A stretch of DNA of 11,163 nt from Klebsiella pneumoniae (GCA_945878745.1 CAMDVY010000047.1:1-11163); one strand, 5' to 3'; shown: positions 1 through 6,225, numbered from the stretch's first letter. The notes: generated by a model not told the origin, from the letters alone. Program-made: numbers and translations.

Positions 1-235
1 GAGTGCCGCAGTGCGTCGACATGTCGGCCAACAACTCCGACCCCCAGCCCTCGCCTTCCGGCAGGTCGTCATGCGTACAGCCGAGGTAGCTGCAGAACTC
101 CTCCGCCCCCTTGTGCGCGGGGTGATAGTATTCAATTATGGGGGCAACCACAGGTGCGGCACTGGCCAGATGCGGTGGTAGCTTGGCGCGATTTTCGGGA
201 TCGAGGGTTTGGGTCAGGTCGATAAGGCGGGTCAT
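1..235 (-). CDS. Cyclase-family protein (kynurenine formamidase-like), N-terminal part only
   Basis: The 3' end lies outside the window; 78 codons are visible. The start ATG at 235 has a clear AGGAGG-type Shine-Dalgarno seven bases upstream. The protein opens MTRLIDLTQTLDPENRAKLP and reaches ADMSTHCGT before the edge. The opening IDLTQTL strand and the later D-x-S-T-H-C-G-T stretch match the metal-binding signature (HxGTHxDxP) of the cyclase family PF04199. That family includes bacterial kynurenine formamidase, isatin hydrolase and many uncharacterised metal-dependent amidohydrolase-like enzymes. The second half of the motif is cut off, so the metal site cannot be checked and the substrate cannot be named. 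The gene follows ychF on the same strand after 86 bp with no obvious terminator, so it may be read through from that operon. The family is fairly secure; the reaction is unknown. Confidence 0.75.
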   Translation of the reverse strand, partial: MTRLIDLTQTLDPENRAKLPPHLASAAPVVAPIIEYYHPAHKGAEEFCSYLGCTHDDLPEGEGWGSELLADMSTHCGT

Positions 236-321
236 GGTCAGCCTCCTGTCTTGTTGTGTACATGTCCGCAGCTCGGCGACCAGTTTCGCGCCTGACTAGC
301 CCGCCTGGTTCGACTTGAGCC

Positions 322-1413
322 TCAAACATTGAACCTGAAGTGCATGACATCCCCATCCTGCACAACATATTCCTTGCCTTCCAGACGCCAACGGCCCGCA
401 TCTTTCGCACCCTGCTCGCCCCCATGCGTCACAAAGTCGTCATACCCGATCACTTCGGCGCGAATGACGCCCTTTTCAAAATCCGTGTGGATGACCGCCG
501 CCGCCTGTGGCGCGCGTGCGCCAATCCGAACAGTCCAGGCTCGCACTTCCTTTGGTCCTGCCGTGAAGTACTGCTGCAGTCCCAACAGTCGATGTCCGGC
601 GCGAATCACCCGGTTTAAACCAGGTTCTTCTATGCCCAGCGCCTCGAGAAATTCCTGTCGTTCTTCATCGATCAGTTCAGAGACTTCTGCTTCAATCTTG
701 TTGCAGATCGGAACCACTTCAGCTCCTTCACTGGCTGAGATCGCACGCACCTCATCCAGCAACGGATTGTTCTCGAAACCATCTTCCGCCACATTGGCGA
801 TATACATCACTGGCTTCGCAGTAATCAGGTGAAGTTCGCGCAGCAGAAGCCGCTCGTGATCATCCAGCTGCATGGTCCGGACGGCCAGCCCGCGCTCGAG
901 ACTGTCCTGCACACGCTCGAGTAATGCCGCCAGTACTTTGGCATCCTTGTCTCCGGAGTTGGCAACACGACGAGCGCGATCCTTGACCTTGGCAACGGTT
1001 TCAAGATCCGCAAGTGCGAGTTCCGTATTGATGATCTCGATGTCGCTCTTTGGCGAGATCGCTCCAGCGACGTGAATGATGTTCTCGTCCTGAAAGCAGC
1101 GCACAACATGGGCGATGGCCTGGGTCTCCCGAATGTGTGCGAGGAACTGGTTACCCAGACCTTCACCTTGAGACGCCCCCGCGACCAGACCGGCGATATC
1201 CACAAATTCCATGCTCGCGGGAATCACCTTCTGCGGTTTGACGATTGCTGCCAGCCTGTCCAGACGTGGATCAGAAACCGGGACGATTCCCGTGTTCGGA
1301 TCAATCGTGCAAAAAGGGAAGTTCTCCGCAGCAATCCCAGCACGGGTCAGCGCATTGAAGAGCGTGGACTTGCCGACGTTTGGAAGGCCGACGATGCCGC
1401 AGTTGAATGCCAT
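322..1413 (-). CDS. ychF: Redox-regulated ribosome-associated ATPase YchF (OLA1 family)
   Basis: This 363-residue Obg-like P-loop NTPase has the same length as E. coli YchF. The family prefers ATP over GTP, binds ribosomes and is linked to the oxidative stress response. The P-loop GLPNVGKS is at residues 9-16 and the G3 motif DIAGL at 72-76. The fourth motif reads NVAE at 207-210 instead of NKxD, as expected for this ATP-preferring subfamily. A helical insertion follows the switch region, and the C-terminal TGS domain covers about residues 280-363. Cys5 and Cys35, the cysteines discussed for redox control in E. coli, are both present. The ATG at 1413 is chosen because the protein then starts MAFNCGIVGLPN as in relatives and has AGGA nine bases upstream; the frame stays open to 1449 but the extension is not conserved. 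It follows pth after 66 bp, the usual pth-ychF pairing. Confidence 0.97.
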   Translation of the reverse strand: MAFNCGIVGLPNVGKSTLFNALTRAGIAAENFPFCTIDPNTGIVPVSDPRLDRLAAIVKPQKVIPASMEFVDIAGLVAGASQGEGLGNQFLAHIRETQAIAHVVRCFQDENIIHVAGAISPKSDIEIINTELALADLETVAKVKDRARRVANSGDKDAKVLAALLERVQDSLERGLAVRTMQLDDHERLLLRELHLITAKPVMYIANVAEDGFENNPLLDEVRAISASEGAEVVPICNKIEAEVSELIDEERQEFLEALGIEEPGLNRVIRAGHRLLGLQQYFTAGPKEVRAWTVRIGARAPQAAAVIHTDFEKGVIRAEVIGYDDFVTHGGEQGAKDAGRWRLEGKEYVVQDGDVMHFRFNV

Positions 1414-1434
1414 TTCGTTCTGTCCTGCAATTGG

Positions 1435-1453
1435 TGGTGTGATCAACACACCA
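1435..1453 (-). other. Inverted repeat (7-bp stem) between pth and ychF
   Basis: The mRNA strand can form the perfect stem TGGTGTG/CACACCA around a five-base loop, just after the pth stop and about ten bases before the ychF Shine-Dalgarno. No U-tract follows, so it does not look like an intrinsic terminator. It could be an mRNA-stabilising or processing hairpin that tunes pth against ychF. Function is inferred only from position. Confidence 0.4.
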
Positions 1454-1479
1454 GGGTGTTGGTAGCGGGTTGGAAATAC

Positions 1480-2082
1480 TTATTCTGTCCTGGGCACTTG
1501 AACAGGCGCGTGAAGGAGTGTCATCGCCTTCTGAAGATCGCCAGCAAACAAGTGGGCGTACACCTGATCGTCGAAGCGCCAGGTCGCTTCGACCATTTCC
1601 AGTTCAGCGGCTGACATTCGTTCCGAGGTGAGATAACCCACCATCTTTTCCTTGTCTCCAGGGTGTCCGACTCCGATGCGTAGTCGCAGAAACCCTTGAT
1701 CATTTCCCAGACAGGAGATGATGCTGCGAATACCGTTATGGCCGCCGGCGCCACCACCCTCCTTAAGTTTCAGTACACCCGGCTCAAAGGCAACTTCATC
1801 ATAGGCAACGAGAATTTCACTCGTCTCCAGTTTGTAGAAACGAGCCAACGCGCTGACCGCTTCGCCTGACAAGTTGACGTAGGTGTCCGGAATGAGCAGG
1901 AAGATCTCTTCACCCTGCCAGCGGCCGCGCCCAACCCTGCCCTTGAACTTCGAATCACTGGTCAGTCGTATGCCGGCTCGACCAGCAAGATTTTCAACAA
2001 ACTCGGCACCAACGTTGTGCCGCGTGTGGAGATAGCGAGAACCAGGGTTACCAAGCCCCGCGATGAGACGTATCCCGGCCAT
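1480..2082 (-). CDS. pth: Peptidyl-tRNA hydrolase
   Basis: This cytosolic esterase cuts peptidyl-tRNA released by stalled or aborted translation, freeing the tRNA for reuse. It has 200 residues against 194 in E. coli. Visible family features are LIAGLGNPG with Asn12, the catalytic histidine in RHNVG (His22), PDTYVNLSG (Asn70), the AYDE aspartate (Asp95), GGGAGGHNG with Asn116, and RLRIGVGHPG near the C-terminal side. One difference is Val69 where the E. coli enzyme and most relatives have Met (FMNLSG). The ATG at 2082 is chosen because MAGIRLIAGLGNPG matches the family N-terminus and a GCAGGTG ribosome site lies upstream; the frame is open to 2163 but the extra 27 residues are unlike the family. 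It lies 99 bp after rplY and 66 bp before ychF on the same strand, the standard rplY-pth-ychF order. Confidence 0.97.
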   Translation of the reverse strand: MAGIRLIAGLGNPGSRYLHTRHNVGAEFVENLAGRAGIRLTSDSKFKGRVGRGRWQGEEIFLLIPDTYVNLSGEAVSALARFYKLETSEILVAYDEVAFEPGVLKLKEGGGAGGHNGIRSIISCLGNDQGFLRLRIGVGHPGDKEKMVGYLTSERMSAAELEMVEATWRFDDQVYAHLFAGDLQKAMTLLHAPVQVPRTE

Positions 2083-2181
2083 GAAAGACACCTGCTCGAA
2101 GTGGGGCGAGCCGCAACGATCCCGCCCCCATGATAGAGAGAGACAACCGGCGCCCGAGGACACCAGTCACCCCGAGCCTCA

Positions 2182-2814
2182 TCAGGATTTCTTCGGTTCG
2201 CTCTTCGGATCGCTCTTGGCGTCGTCCGCCGTACCTTTGGGCGCGTTGAGGGATACCACCTGCAAATCGTGGTCCGAGCCAAATCGTAGCTCGGGGATCG
2301 TCACGCCTTCCGGCAATTTCAGATCAGAAAGATGGATCGACTTGCCCAGTTCCAGATGCTCGACATCCACCTCGATGTACTCCGGGAGATTGGCCGGTAG
2401 GCAACTGATGATGACTTCAGACAGGTTGTGGGACAGTAACCCGCCACCAATCTTCACACCGATGCACTTCTCCTCATTGAGGAAGTGCAGGGGAACGTGA
2501 ACTTCGATCGCCCGGTTCGCGCTGATTCGAAAGAAATCGATGTGCATGACCGTTTCTTTGGCGGGATGGCGCTGAATATCTCGGACCACAGACTGATAGC
2601 CTTTGCCTTCGACGTTCACCACGACGACCTGAGAGAAAAACGCTTCGTTCTGCAGAGCCTTGCCAAGCGCGTTGGCATCCAGCAACAGCGAGGTGGGTTC
2701 ACCTTCGCCGCCATAGATGATGCCAGGCACCTTGTTGGCTTTACGCAGGCGGCGGCTCGCTCCTTTCCCTACGTCCTTGCGCAGCTCTGCGCTGATTTGA
2801 ATCTCTTTGGACAT
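2182..2814 (-). CDS. rplY: 50S ribosomal protein L25, long CTC/TL5 form
   Basis: L25 binds 5S rRNA (loop E region) in the large ribosomal subunit. This version has 210 residues, the two-domain CTC/TL5 type, against 94 residues for the single-domain E. coli protein. The N-terminal 5S-binding barrel covers about residues 5-93, with the typical KGASRRLRK and VPGIIYGG stretches and then HPAKETVMHIDF. The C-terminal TL5 domain covers about 100-185 (VPLHFLNEEKCIGVK, HNLSEVIISCLPANLPEYIE, LGKSIHLSDLKLPEGV). The last 20 residues are a charged low-complexity tail rich in Asp, Lys, Ser and Pro. The ATG at 2814 has GGAGTG eight bases upstream and gives the family start MSKEIQISAELRKDVGKGAS. It is followed by pth and preceded by tRNA-Gln; prs, normally just upstream, is absent. 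Its 5' leader is structured (separate entry), which suggests post-transcriptional control. Confidence 0.97.
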   Translation of the reverse strand: MSKEIQISAELRKDVGKGASRRLRKANKVPGIIYGGEGEPTSLLLDANALGKALQNEAFFSQVVVVNVEGKGYQSVVRDIQRHPAKETVMHIDFFRISANRAIEVHVPLHFLNEEKCIGVKIGGGLLSHNLSEVIISCLPANLPEYIEVDVEHLELGKSIHLSDLKLPEGVTIPELRFGSDHDLQVVSLNAPKGTADDAKSDPKSEPKKS

Positions 2815-2831
2815 GTGCTTTCACTCCAATC

Positions 2832-2873
2832 CGATGCCAACTGCGGCATCGTTTTCAGTTGACGGGTATCGTC
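2832..2873 (-). promoter_or_regulatory. Structured rplY mRNA leader with competing helices
   Basis: Read on the minus strand, three pairings are possible just upstream of the rplY Shine-Dalgarno. One is GACG/CGTC with a five-base loop (2861-2864 with 2870-2873). The second is a seven-pair hairpin CGATGCC/GGCATCG with loop GCAGTT (2832-2838 with 2845-2851), ending 17 bases before the ATG. The third is CAACTG at 2856-2861 with CAGTTG at 2838-2843, which lies in the loop of the second hairpin. The second and third cannot fully form together, so they could be alternative states or a strained pseudoknot. Autogenous control of rplY by L25 through its leader has been reported in E. coli and relatives. 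That this leader does the same is inference. Confidence 0.45.
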
Positions 2874-2919
2874 GGTGCGCGACCACACTGACAACACATA
2901 ACTGCTCACGAGGTCTTTT

Positions 2920-2970
2920 CTGCTTGCGCAGCGTTACCTTCACGTGTGCAGTTCAGATGCCCTTGCGGGC
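2920..2970 (-). other. Two short GCAA-tetraloop hairpins between tRNA-Gln and rplY
   Basis: On the transcribed strand GCCC-GCAA-GGGC (2959-2970) starts seven bases after the tRNA CCA end, and CTGC-GCAA-GCAG (2920-2931) follows 27 bases further on. Both have four-pair stems closed by the same GNRA-type GCAA loop. Neither is followed by a U-run, so termination is unlikely. They may mark 3' processing of the tRNA from a tRNA-rplY transcript. Stems this short can arise by chance. Confidence 0.3.
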
Positions 2971-2976
2971 TGGAAT

Positions 2977-3051
2977 TGGCTGGGGCGGAAGGATTCGAAC
3001 CTACGAGTGGCGGGATCAAAACCCGCTGCCTTACCACTTGGCGACGCCCCA
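2977..3051 (-). tRNA. tRNA-Gln (anticodon TTG)
   Basis: A 75-nt tRNA with CCA encoded. The acceptor strands TGGGGCG and CGCCCCA pair fully, with the U1-A72 first pair typical of bacterial tRNA-Gln, and the discriminator is G. The D-arm is GCCAAGTGGTAAGGC, the anticodon stem GCGGG/CCCGC encloses TTTTGAT (anticodon TTG, reading CAA and by wobble CAG), the variable loop is CACTC and the T-loop is TTCGAAT. The T-stem GTAGG/CCTTC contains one T-T mismatch (bases 3003 and 2989). A Gln tRNA between ispE and prs-rplY is common in gammaproteobacteria, which supports the identity; here both neighbours are missing. A promoter lies about 95 bp upstream. Confidence 0.97.
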
Positions 3052-3068
3052 AAACTCAATCGTTTTCA

Positions 3069-3083
3069 GCCAGATAGTCTGGC
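3069..3083 (-). other. Small hairpin in the tRNA-Gln 5' leader
   Basis: The perfect inverted repeat GCCAGA-CTA-TCTGGC ends 17 bases before the 5' end of tRNA-Gln on the transcribed strand. It would sit in the part of the precursor removed by RNase P. The three-base loop is tight, so the outer pairs matter most. No function can be assigned. Confidence 0.3.
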
Positions 3084-3145
3084 CGAACCGGTCGATATCC
3101 CGCAACGCAGGAGATCCTTTGTCGGTCCCGAAAAAACGGGCCGGT

Positions 3146-3174
3146 ATTGTCTGTGGGCATCCTGCCAGTGTCAA
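3146..3174 (-). promoter_or_regulatory. Sigma70-type promoter for tRNA-Gln and probably rplY-pth-ychF
   Basis: On the minus strand a perfect -35 box TTGACA (3169-3174) is followed after exactly 17 bases by GACAAT (3146-3151), which matches four of six -10 positions including the key second A and last T. Transcription would start near 3139, about 88 bases before the tRNA and 45 bases after the lolB stop. Just at the predicted start lies CCCG-TTTTTT-CGGG (3127-3140). No terminator is visible between the tRNA and rplY, so the same transcript may carry the downstream genes. Confidence 0.6.
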
Positions 3175-3218
3175 ACGGTCTTACTCGCCCCTTATGACCC
3201 CCAGCAGATTACCTTGGG

Positions 3219-3836
3219 CTAACTCTCGGCAGGAGCCGGCCCACGGCGCTCAGCCGGTTGCACTATCGGTTGCACTACCGCTTGCACTATGAGGATGATG
3301 CGATAGTCGTCCTTCACGGCCGAGATTTTACGTGGGGCGCTGGACTGGCCGGGATATCCATAAGTGAGTGTCCATCCCAGCTGCCTGAAACCGGTCATGC
3401 GACCAACAGCGTCGATTTGAGGTTGATCGACTGGTATGCCTGCAATCGGCTCGCCGAGCACCCACTCAGGTAGCGCTTCTAGCGGAAGATACCAGCCCAG
3501 CCGTTTTTCCATCACCCGGCGGACATTTCCTGACTCAAGCGCTGTGCCTCCGCCGTCCAGAATACGAAGACGTCGACCATCCCCTTCCAGAATGGTCCGT
3601 CCCTGACCGAGCGGCCCCCAGAGTTCGATGCGATAGTTGCCACCATCCTGCTGCCACCTGAACCGGGCGGCGTGCTGCCCCTGGATGGATCGAACGGCGA
3701 GTTTGCCTTCGATCGCAAAGTCGTGATCAACCTGTGGCAGCCTGCTATGTGTCTGGCAGCCTGTGAGCAAGAGCACGAAAAAGACGTTTAGAAAGAATGG
3801 CTTAGTCAGGTGGCCTCCCGGACGTTCTGCTACCAT
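3219..3836 (-). CDS. lolB: Outer-membrane lipoprotein insertion factor LolB
   Basis: LolB is itself an outer-membrane lipoprotein that takes lipoproteins from periplasmic LolA and inserts them into the outer membrane. From the ATG at 3836 the protein has 205 residues: a hydrophobic signal (FFLNVFFVLLL), lipobox LTGC with Cys27 as the lipidated residue, then family landmarks FAIEGKLAVR, ARFRWQQ, ELWGPLGQGRTIL, LGWYLPLEALPEWVLGEP and GFRQLGWTLTY. The start is uncertain. The ATG has GAGG nine bases upstream, but a CTG at 3809 follows a strong GGGAGG by only four bases and would give a compact signal MTKPFFLNVFFVLLLTGC. The C-terminal tail is unusual: residues 183-194 (IVQAVVQPIVQP) come from three in-frame 12-bp repeats. 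The gene is divergent from hemA with 42 bp between starts. ispE, usually next, is absent. Confidence 0.9.
   Translation of the reverse strand: MVAERPGGHLTKPFFLNVFFVLLLTGCQTHSRLPQVDHDFAIEGKLAVRSIQGQHAARFRWQQDGGNYRIELWGPLGQGRTILEGDGRRLRILDGGGTALESGNVRRVMEKRLGWYLPLEALPEWVLGEPIAGIPVDQPQIDAVGRMTGFRQLGWTLTYGYPGQSSAPRKISAVKDDYRIILIVQAVVQPIVQPAERRGPAPAES
3255..3290 (-). repeat. Three tandem 12-bp units inside the lolB 3' end
   Basis: On the plus strand the copies are CGGTTGCACTAT (3255-3266), CGGTTGCACTAC (3267-3278) and CGCTTGCACTAT (3279-3290), differing at one or two bases. Twelve is a multiple of three, so each copy adds four codons in frame, encoding IVQA, VVQP and IVQP in the LolB tail. The near identity suggests recent duplication by replication slippage. 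Confidence 0.9.
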
Positions 3837-3878
3837 GGGCACGCACCTCGGCACGCATGTGAATGTTACTGCTTCTAC

Positions 3879-5129
3879 ATGGCAATCCTGGCATACGGCA
3901 TCAATTATCGAACTGCGCCCATTGAACTGAGGGAACGAATAAGCATGCCCGAAGAAGGGCTGGCTGACTTCTTGCGCGGTCTGCGAAACTTCATTCCCAG
4001 CCTGAAGGAAGTGGCCATTCTCTCAACATGCAACCGCACGGAGCTGTACTGCGCGCTGGATCCGCAGGATGAAGGTCGCGTACACGACTGGTTGACACAT
4101 TCTCGCCCGGTGACACGGGAAGAGCTCGTCGGTGCTGGCTACCGATACTGGGATCAAGACGCCGCCCGACATCTCATACGGGTTGCGGCGGGGCTTGACT
4201 CGCAGATTCTCGGCGAGCCCCAGATCATGGGCCAGGTCAAGACCGCATATGACATCGCGCGGTCGACCGGTTCACTTGGTCCAGCGTTGAATCTGTTGTC
4301 ACAAGTGACGCTACAGACCGCCAAACGCGTCCGGACAGATACTGACATCGGTCGCAATCCGGTATCTGTTGCGTCAACTGCAGTCTTGCTGGCAAAACGA
4401 ATATTCTCGGAGTTACCATCGAAGTCCGCCTTGCTGGTTGGCGCCGGCGATACGATTACACTGGTCGCCGAACACCTTCACGCGCAGGGCATCACACAGA
4501 TCGCAGTGGCCAATCGAACGCTGTCGCATGCCGAGAGCCTGGCCGGCCGTTTTCACGGCGAGGCCATGCAACTATCCGACATTCCTGCTCGCCTGCACCG
4601 ATACGACATCGTCATCAGTTCAACCGGCAGTGCCTTGCCGATTATCGGCAAAGGCGCGGTGGAAGCCGCGATTCGTGCCCGACGACGCCGCCCGATGTTC
4701 ATGGTGGACCTCGCAGTACCACGCGACATCGAAGCTGAAGTCGGCGAACTGCCCGATGTCTATCTGTACTCCATTGACGACCTTTCCTCCATCGTTGAGG
4801 AGAACACCAAGGCCAGAAACGAGGCTGCGCAGGCTGCTCACAAGCTGGTTGATGAAGGTGCTGAAAACTGGCTGCGTGAGGTTCGCGCGCACGAAGGCCA
4901 ACATCTGCTTCGCTTGTTCAGGGACAAGGCCAACACGCTTGCCAATACTGAACTCGAGCGCGCCCGGGCCGAGATCGCCCGAGGTACCTCAGTCGACGAG
5001 GTCATGGAACAGCTGGCACGAAACCTCACCAACAAGCTGATCCACCAGCCGACGGTTGCGATCCGTAATGCAACCGCCGATGGACAAGCTGAGATGCTCG
5101 ACTACCTCAAGTCCCTGTACGAGCTGTAA
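3879..5129 (+). CDS. hemA: Glutamyl-tRNA reductase
   Basis: HemA reduces glutamyl-tRNA(Glu) with NADPH to glutamate-1-semialdehyde, the committed step of C5-pathway tetrapyrrole (heme) synthesis. It has 416 residues, the normal length. The catalytic cysteine is Cys51 in ILSTCNRTELY. The substrate-binding RVAAGLDSQILGEPQI is at about 101-116 and GRNPVSVAS at 158-166. The NADPH-binding Rossmann domain begins LLVGAGDT at 185-192 and contains SSTGS and the MVDLAVPRDI strand. The helical dimerisation domain runs from about 315 to the end. The start ATG at 3879 aligns MAILAYGINYRTAPIELRE with the family. No Shine-Dalgarno is evident before it, so translation may begin weakly or be controlled. It heads hemA-prfA-prmC-moeB; its promoter must overlap the lolB region, since only 42 bp separate the two starts. 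Confidence 0.97.
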   Translation: MAILAYGINYRTAPIELRERISMPEEGLADFLRGLRNFIPSLKEVAILSTCNRTELYCALDPQDEGRVHDWLTHSRPVTREELVGAGYRYWDQDAARHLIRVAAGLDSQILGEPQIMGQVKTAYDIARSTGSLGPALNLLSQVTLQTAKRVRTDTDIGRNPVSVASTAVLLAKRIFSELPSKSALLVGAGDTITLVAEHLHAQGITQIAVANRTLSHAESLAGRFHGEAMQLSDIPARLHRYDIVISSTGSALPIIGKGAVEAAIRARRRRPMFMVDLAVPRDIEAEVGELPDVYLYSIDDLSSIVEENTKARNEAAQAAHKLVDEGAENWLREVRAHEGQHLLRLFRDKANTLANTELERARAEIARGTSVDEVMEQLARNLTNKLIHQPTVAIRNATADGQAEMLDYLKSLYEL

Positions 5130-5133
5130 CCAC

Positions 5134-6225
5134 ATGTTATCCCCCTCAATGCAAGCCAAGCTCGCAGCTTTGGCTGATCGACATGAAGAAGTCGCCGTCC
5201 TGCTGAGCGAAGCTGAAGTCGTCAACAACCGCGACCGATACACCGCGCTCTCCAGGGAACACGCCGAACTCGAACCGGTGATGCGCAGCTTCGGTTCTCT
5301 GCGGGTACGGGAGGCTGAACTGCTCGAGGCAAAGGCACTCGCGGCCGATGAAGACCCGGAGCTACGTGCGCTCGCACAGGATGAAGTCAGTCGTCTCGAC
5401 GAAGCAATCAAACTCGAAGAGCAGCATCTCAAGTCGAGTCTGCTCCCCCGTGACCCCAACGATTCAGCCAACATCTTCCTTGAGGTGCGCGCAGGCACTG
5501 GCGGCGATGAAGCGGCTATCTTTGCCGGGGATCTGTTTCGCATGTACACCCGATTCGCAGAAGGTCGAGGCTGGAGCGTTGAGGTGATCAGTGATCGGTC
5601 CGGTGAACACGGTGGCTACAAGGAAGTGATTTCACGCATTTCCGGGCAGGATGTGTTTCGTCTGCTGAAATTCGAATCCGGTACTCATCGAGTGCAGCGG
5701 GTGCCGTTGACCGAGTCCCAGGGTCGGATTCACACGTCAGCATGTACGGTTGCAGTGCTGCCTGAGGTCGAGAACATCAACGAGATCGAAATCGACAAGA
5801 GCGATCTGCGAGTCGATACCTATCGTTCTTCCGGTGCAGGGGGGCAGCACGTCAACAAGACCGACTCCGCCGTACGCCTTACTCATTTGCCGAGTGGCAT
5901 CGTCGTCGAATGCCAGGACGAGCGCTCACAACACAAGAATCGAGCGCGAGCGATGTCGCTGCTGCAAGCCAAGCTGCTCGATGCAGCGCGCAGCAAACAA
6001 CAGTCCGAACAGGCAGAGAATCGTCGCTTGCAAGTGGGCAGCGGCGATCGCTCCGAGCGCATCCGGACCTATAATTTTCCGCAAGGTCGACTCACCGACC
6101 ATCGAGTGAATCTGACGCTCTACGATCTCGACAACATCATCAACGGCAACTTGCAGACCGTCGTCGACACGCTTCAGCACGAATTCCAGGCTGATCAGTT
6201 ACGTGCTCTGGGTGAGGAGGCATGA
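5134..6225 (+). CDS. prfA: Peptide chain release factor 1
   Basis: RF1 recognises UAA and UAG in the ribosomal A site and triggers peptide release. It has 363 residues against 360 in E. coli. The N-terminal coiled region includes MQAKLAALADRHEEV. The stop-codon-reading tripeptide is PLT at 191-193 within HRVQRVPLTESQGRIHTSA, where E. coli has PAT and Thermus PVT. The universal GGQ motif is at 236-238 in SSGAGGQHVNKTDSAVR, followed by ECQDERSQHKNRARAM. The ATG at 5134, four bases after the hemA stop, aligns with the E. coli start; a second ATG at 5149 is possible but would shorten the first helix. The strongest local ribosome signal is weak, which fits translational coupling to hemA. The next gene, prmC, methylates Gln238. 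Confidence 0.98.
   Translation: MLSPSMQAKLAALADRHEEVAVLLSEAEVVNNRDRYTALSREHAELEPVMRSFGSLRVREAELLEAKALAADEDPELRALAQDEVSRLDEAIKLEEQHLKSSLLPRDPNDSANIFLEVRAGTGGDEAAIFAGDLFRMYTRFAEGRGWSVEVISDRSGEHGGYKEVISRISGQDVFRLLKFESGTHRVQRVPLTESQGRIHTSACTVAVLPEVENINEIEIDKSDLRVDTYRSSGAGGQHVNKTDSAVRLTHLPSGIVVECQDERSQHKNRARAMSLLQAKLLDAARSKQQSEQAENRRLQVGSGDRSERIRTYNFPQGRLTDHRVNLTLYDLDNIINGNLQTVVDTLQHEFQADQLRALGEEA

Noticed and set aside
1072..1614. Plus-strand open frame of 180 codons antisense to ychF and pth
   Set aside because: Lies wholly opposite two well-identified genes, has no recognisable motif or ribosome site, and its composition follows the complementary strand.
2063..2500. Plus-strand open frame of 145 codons antisense to rplY and the pth start
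   Set aside because: No family features, and it overlaps the complete rplY coding sequence.
2832..2855. Intrinsic terminator on the plus strand (seven-pair stem followed by TTTT)
   Set aside because: No plus-strand gene lies upstream of it and the T-run is only four long; it is better explained as a hairpin of the rplY leader on the minus strand.
3863..3925. Short upstream frame (MLLLLHGN...) overlapping the hemA start out of frame
   Set aside because: It has no Shine-Dalgarno and could easily occur by chance; not enough to claim a regulatory peptide.
4989..5549. Minus-strand open frame of 186 codons, very rich in Ser, Ala and Arg
   Set aside because: Opposite hemA and prfA; the biased composition is what a reverse-frame reading of these genes gives.
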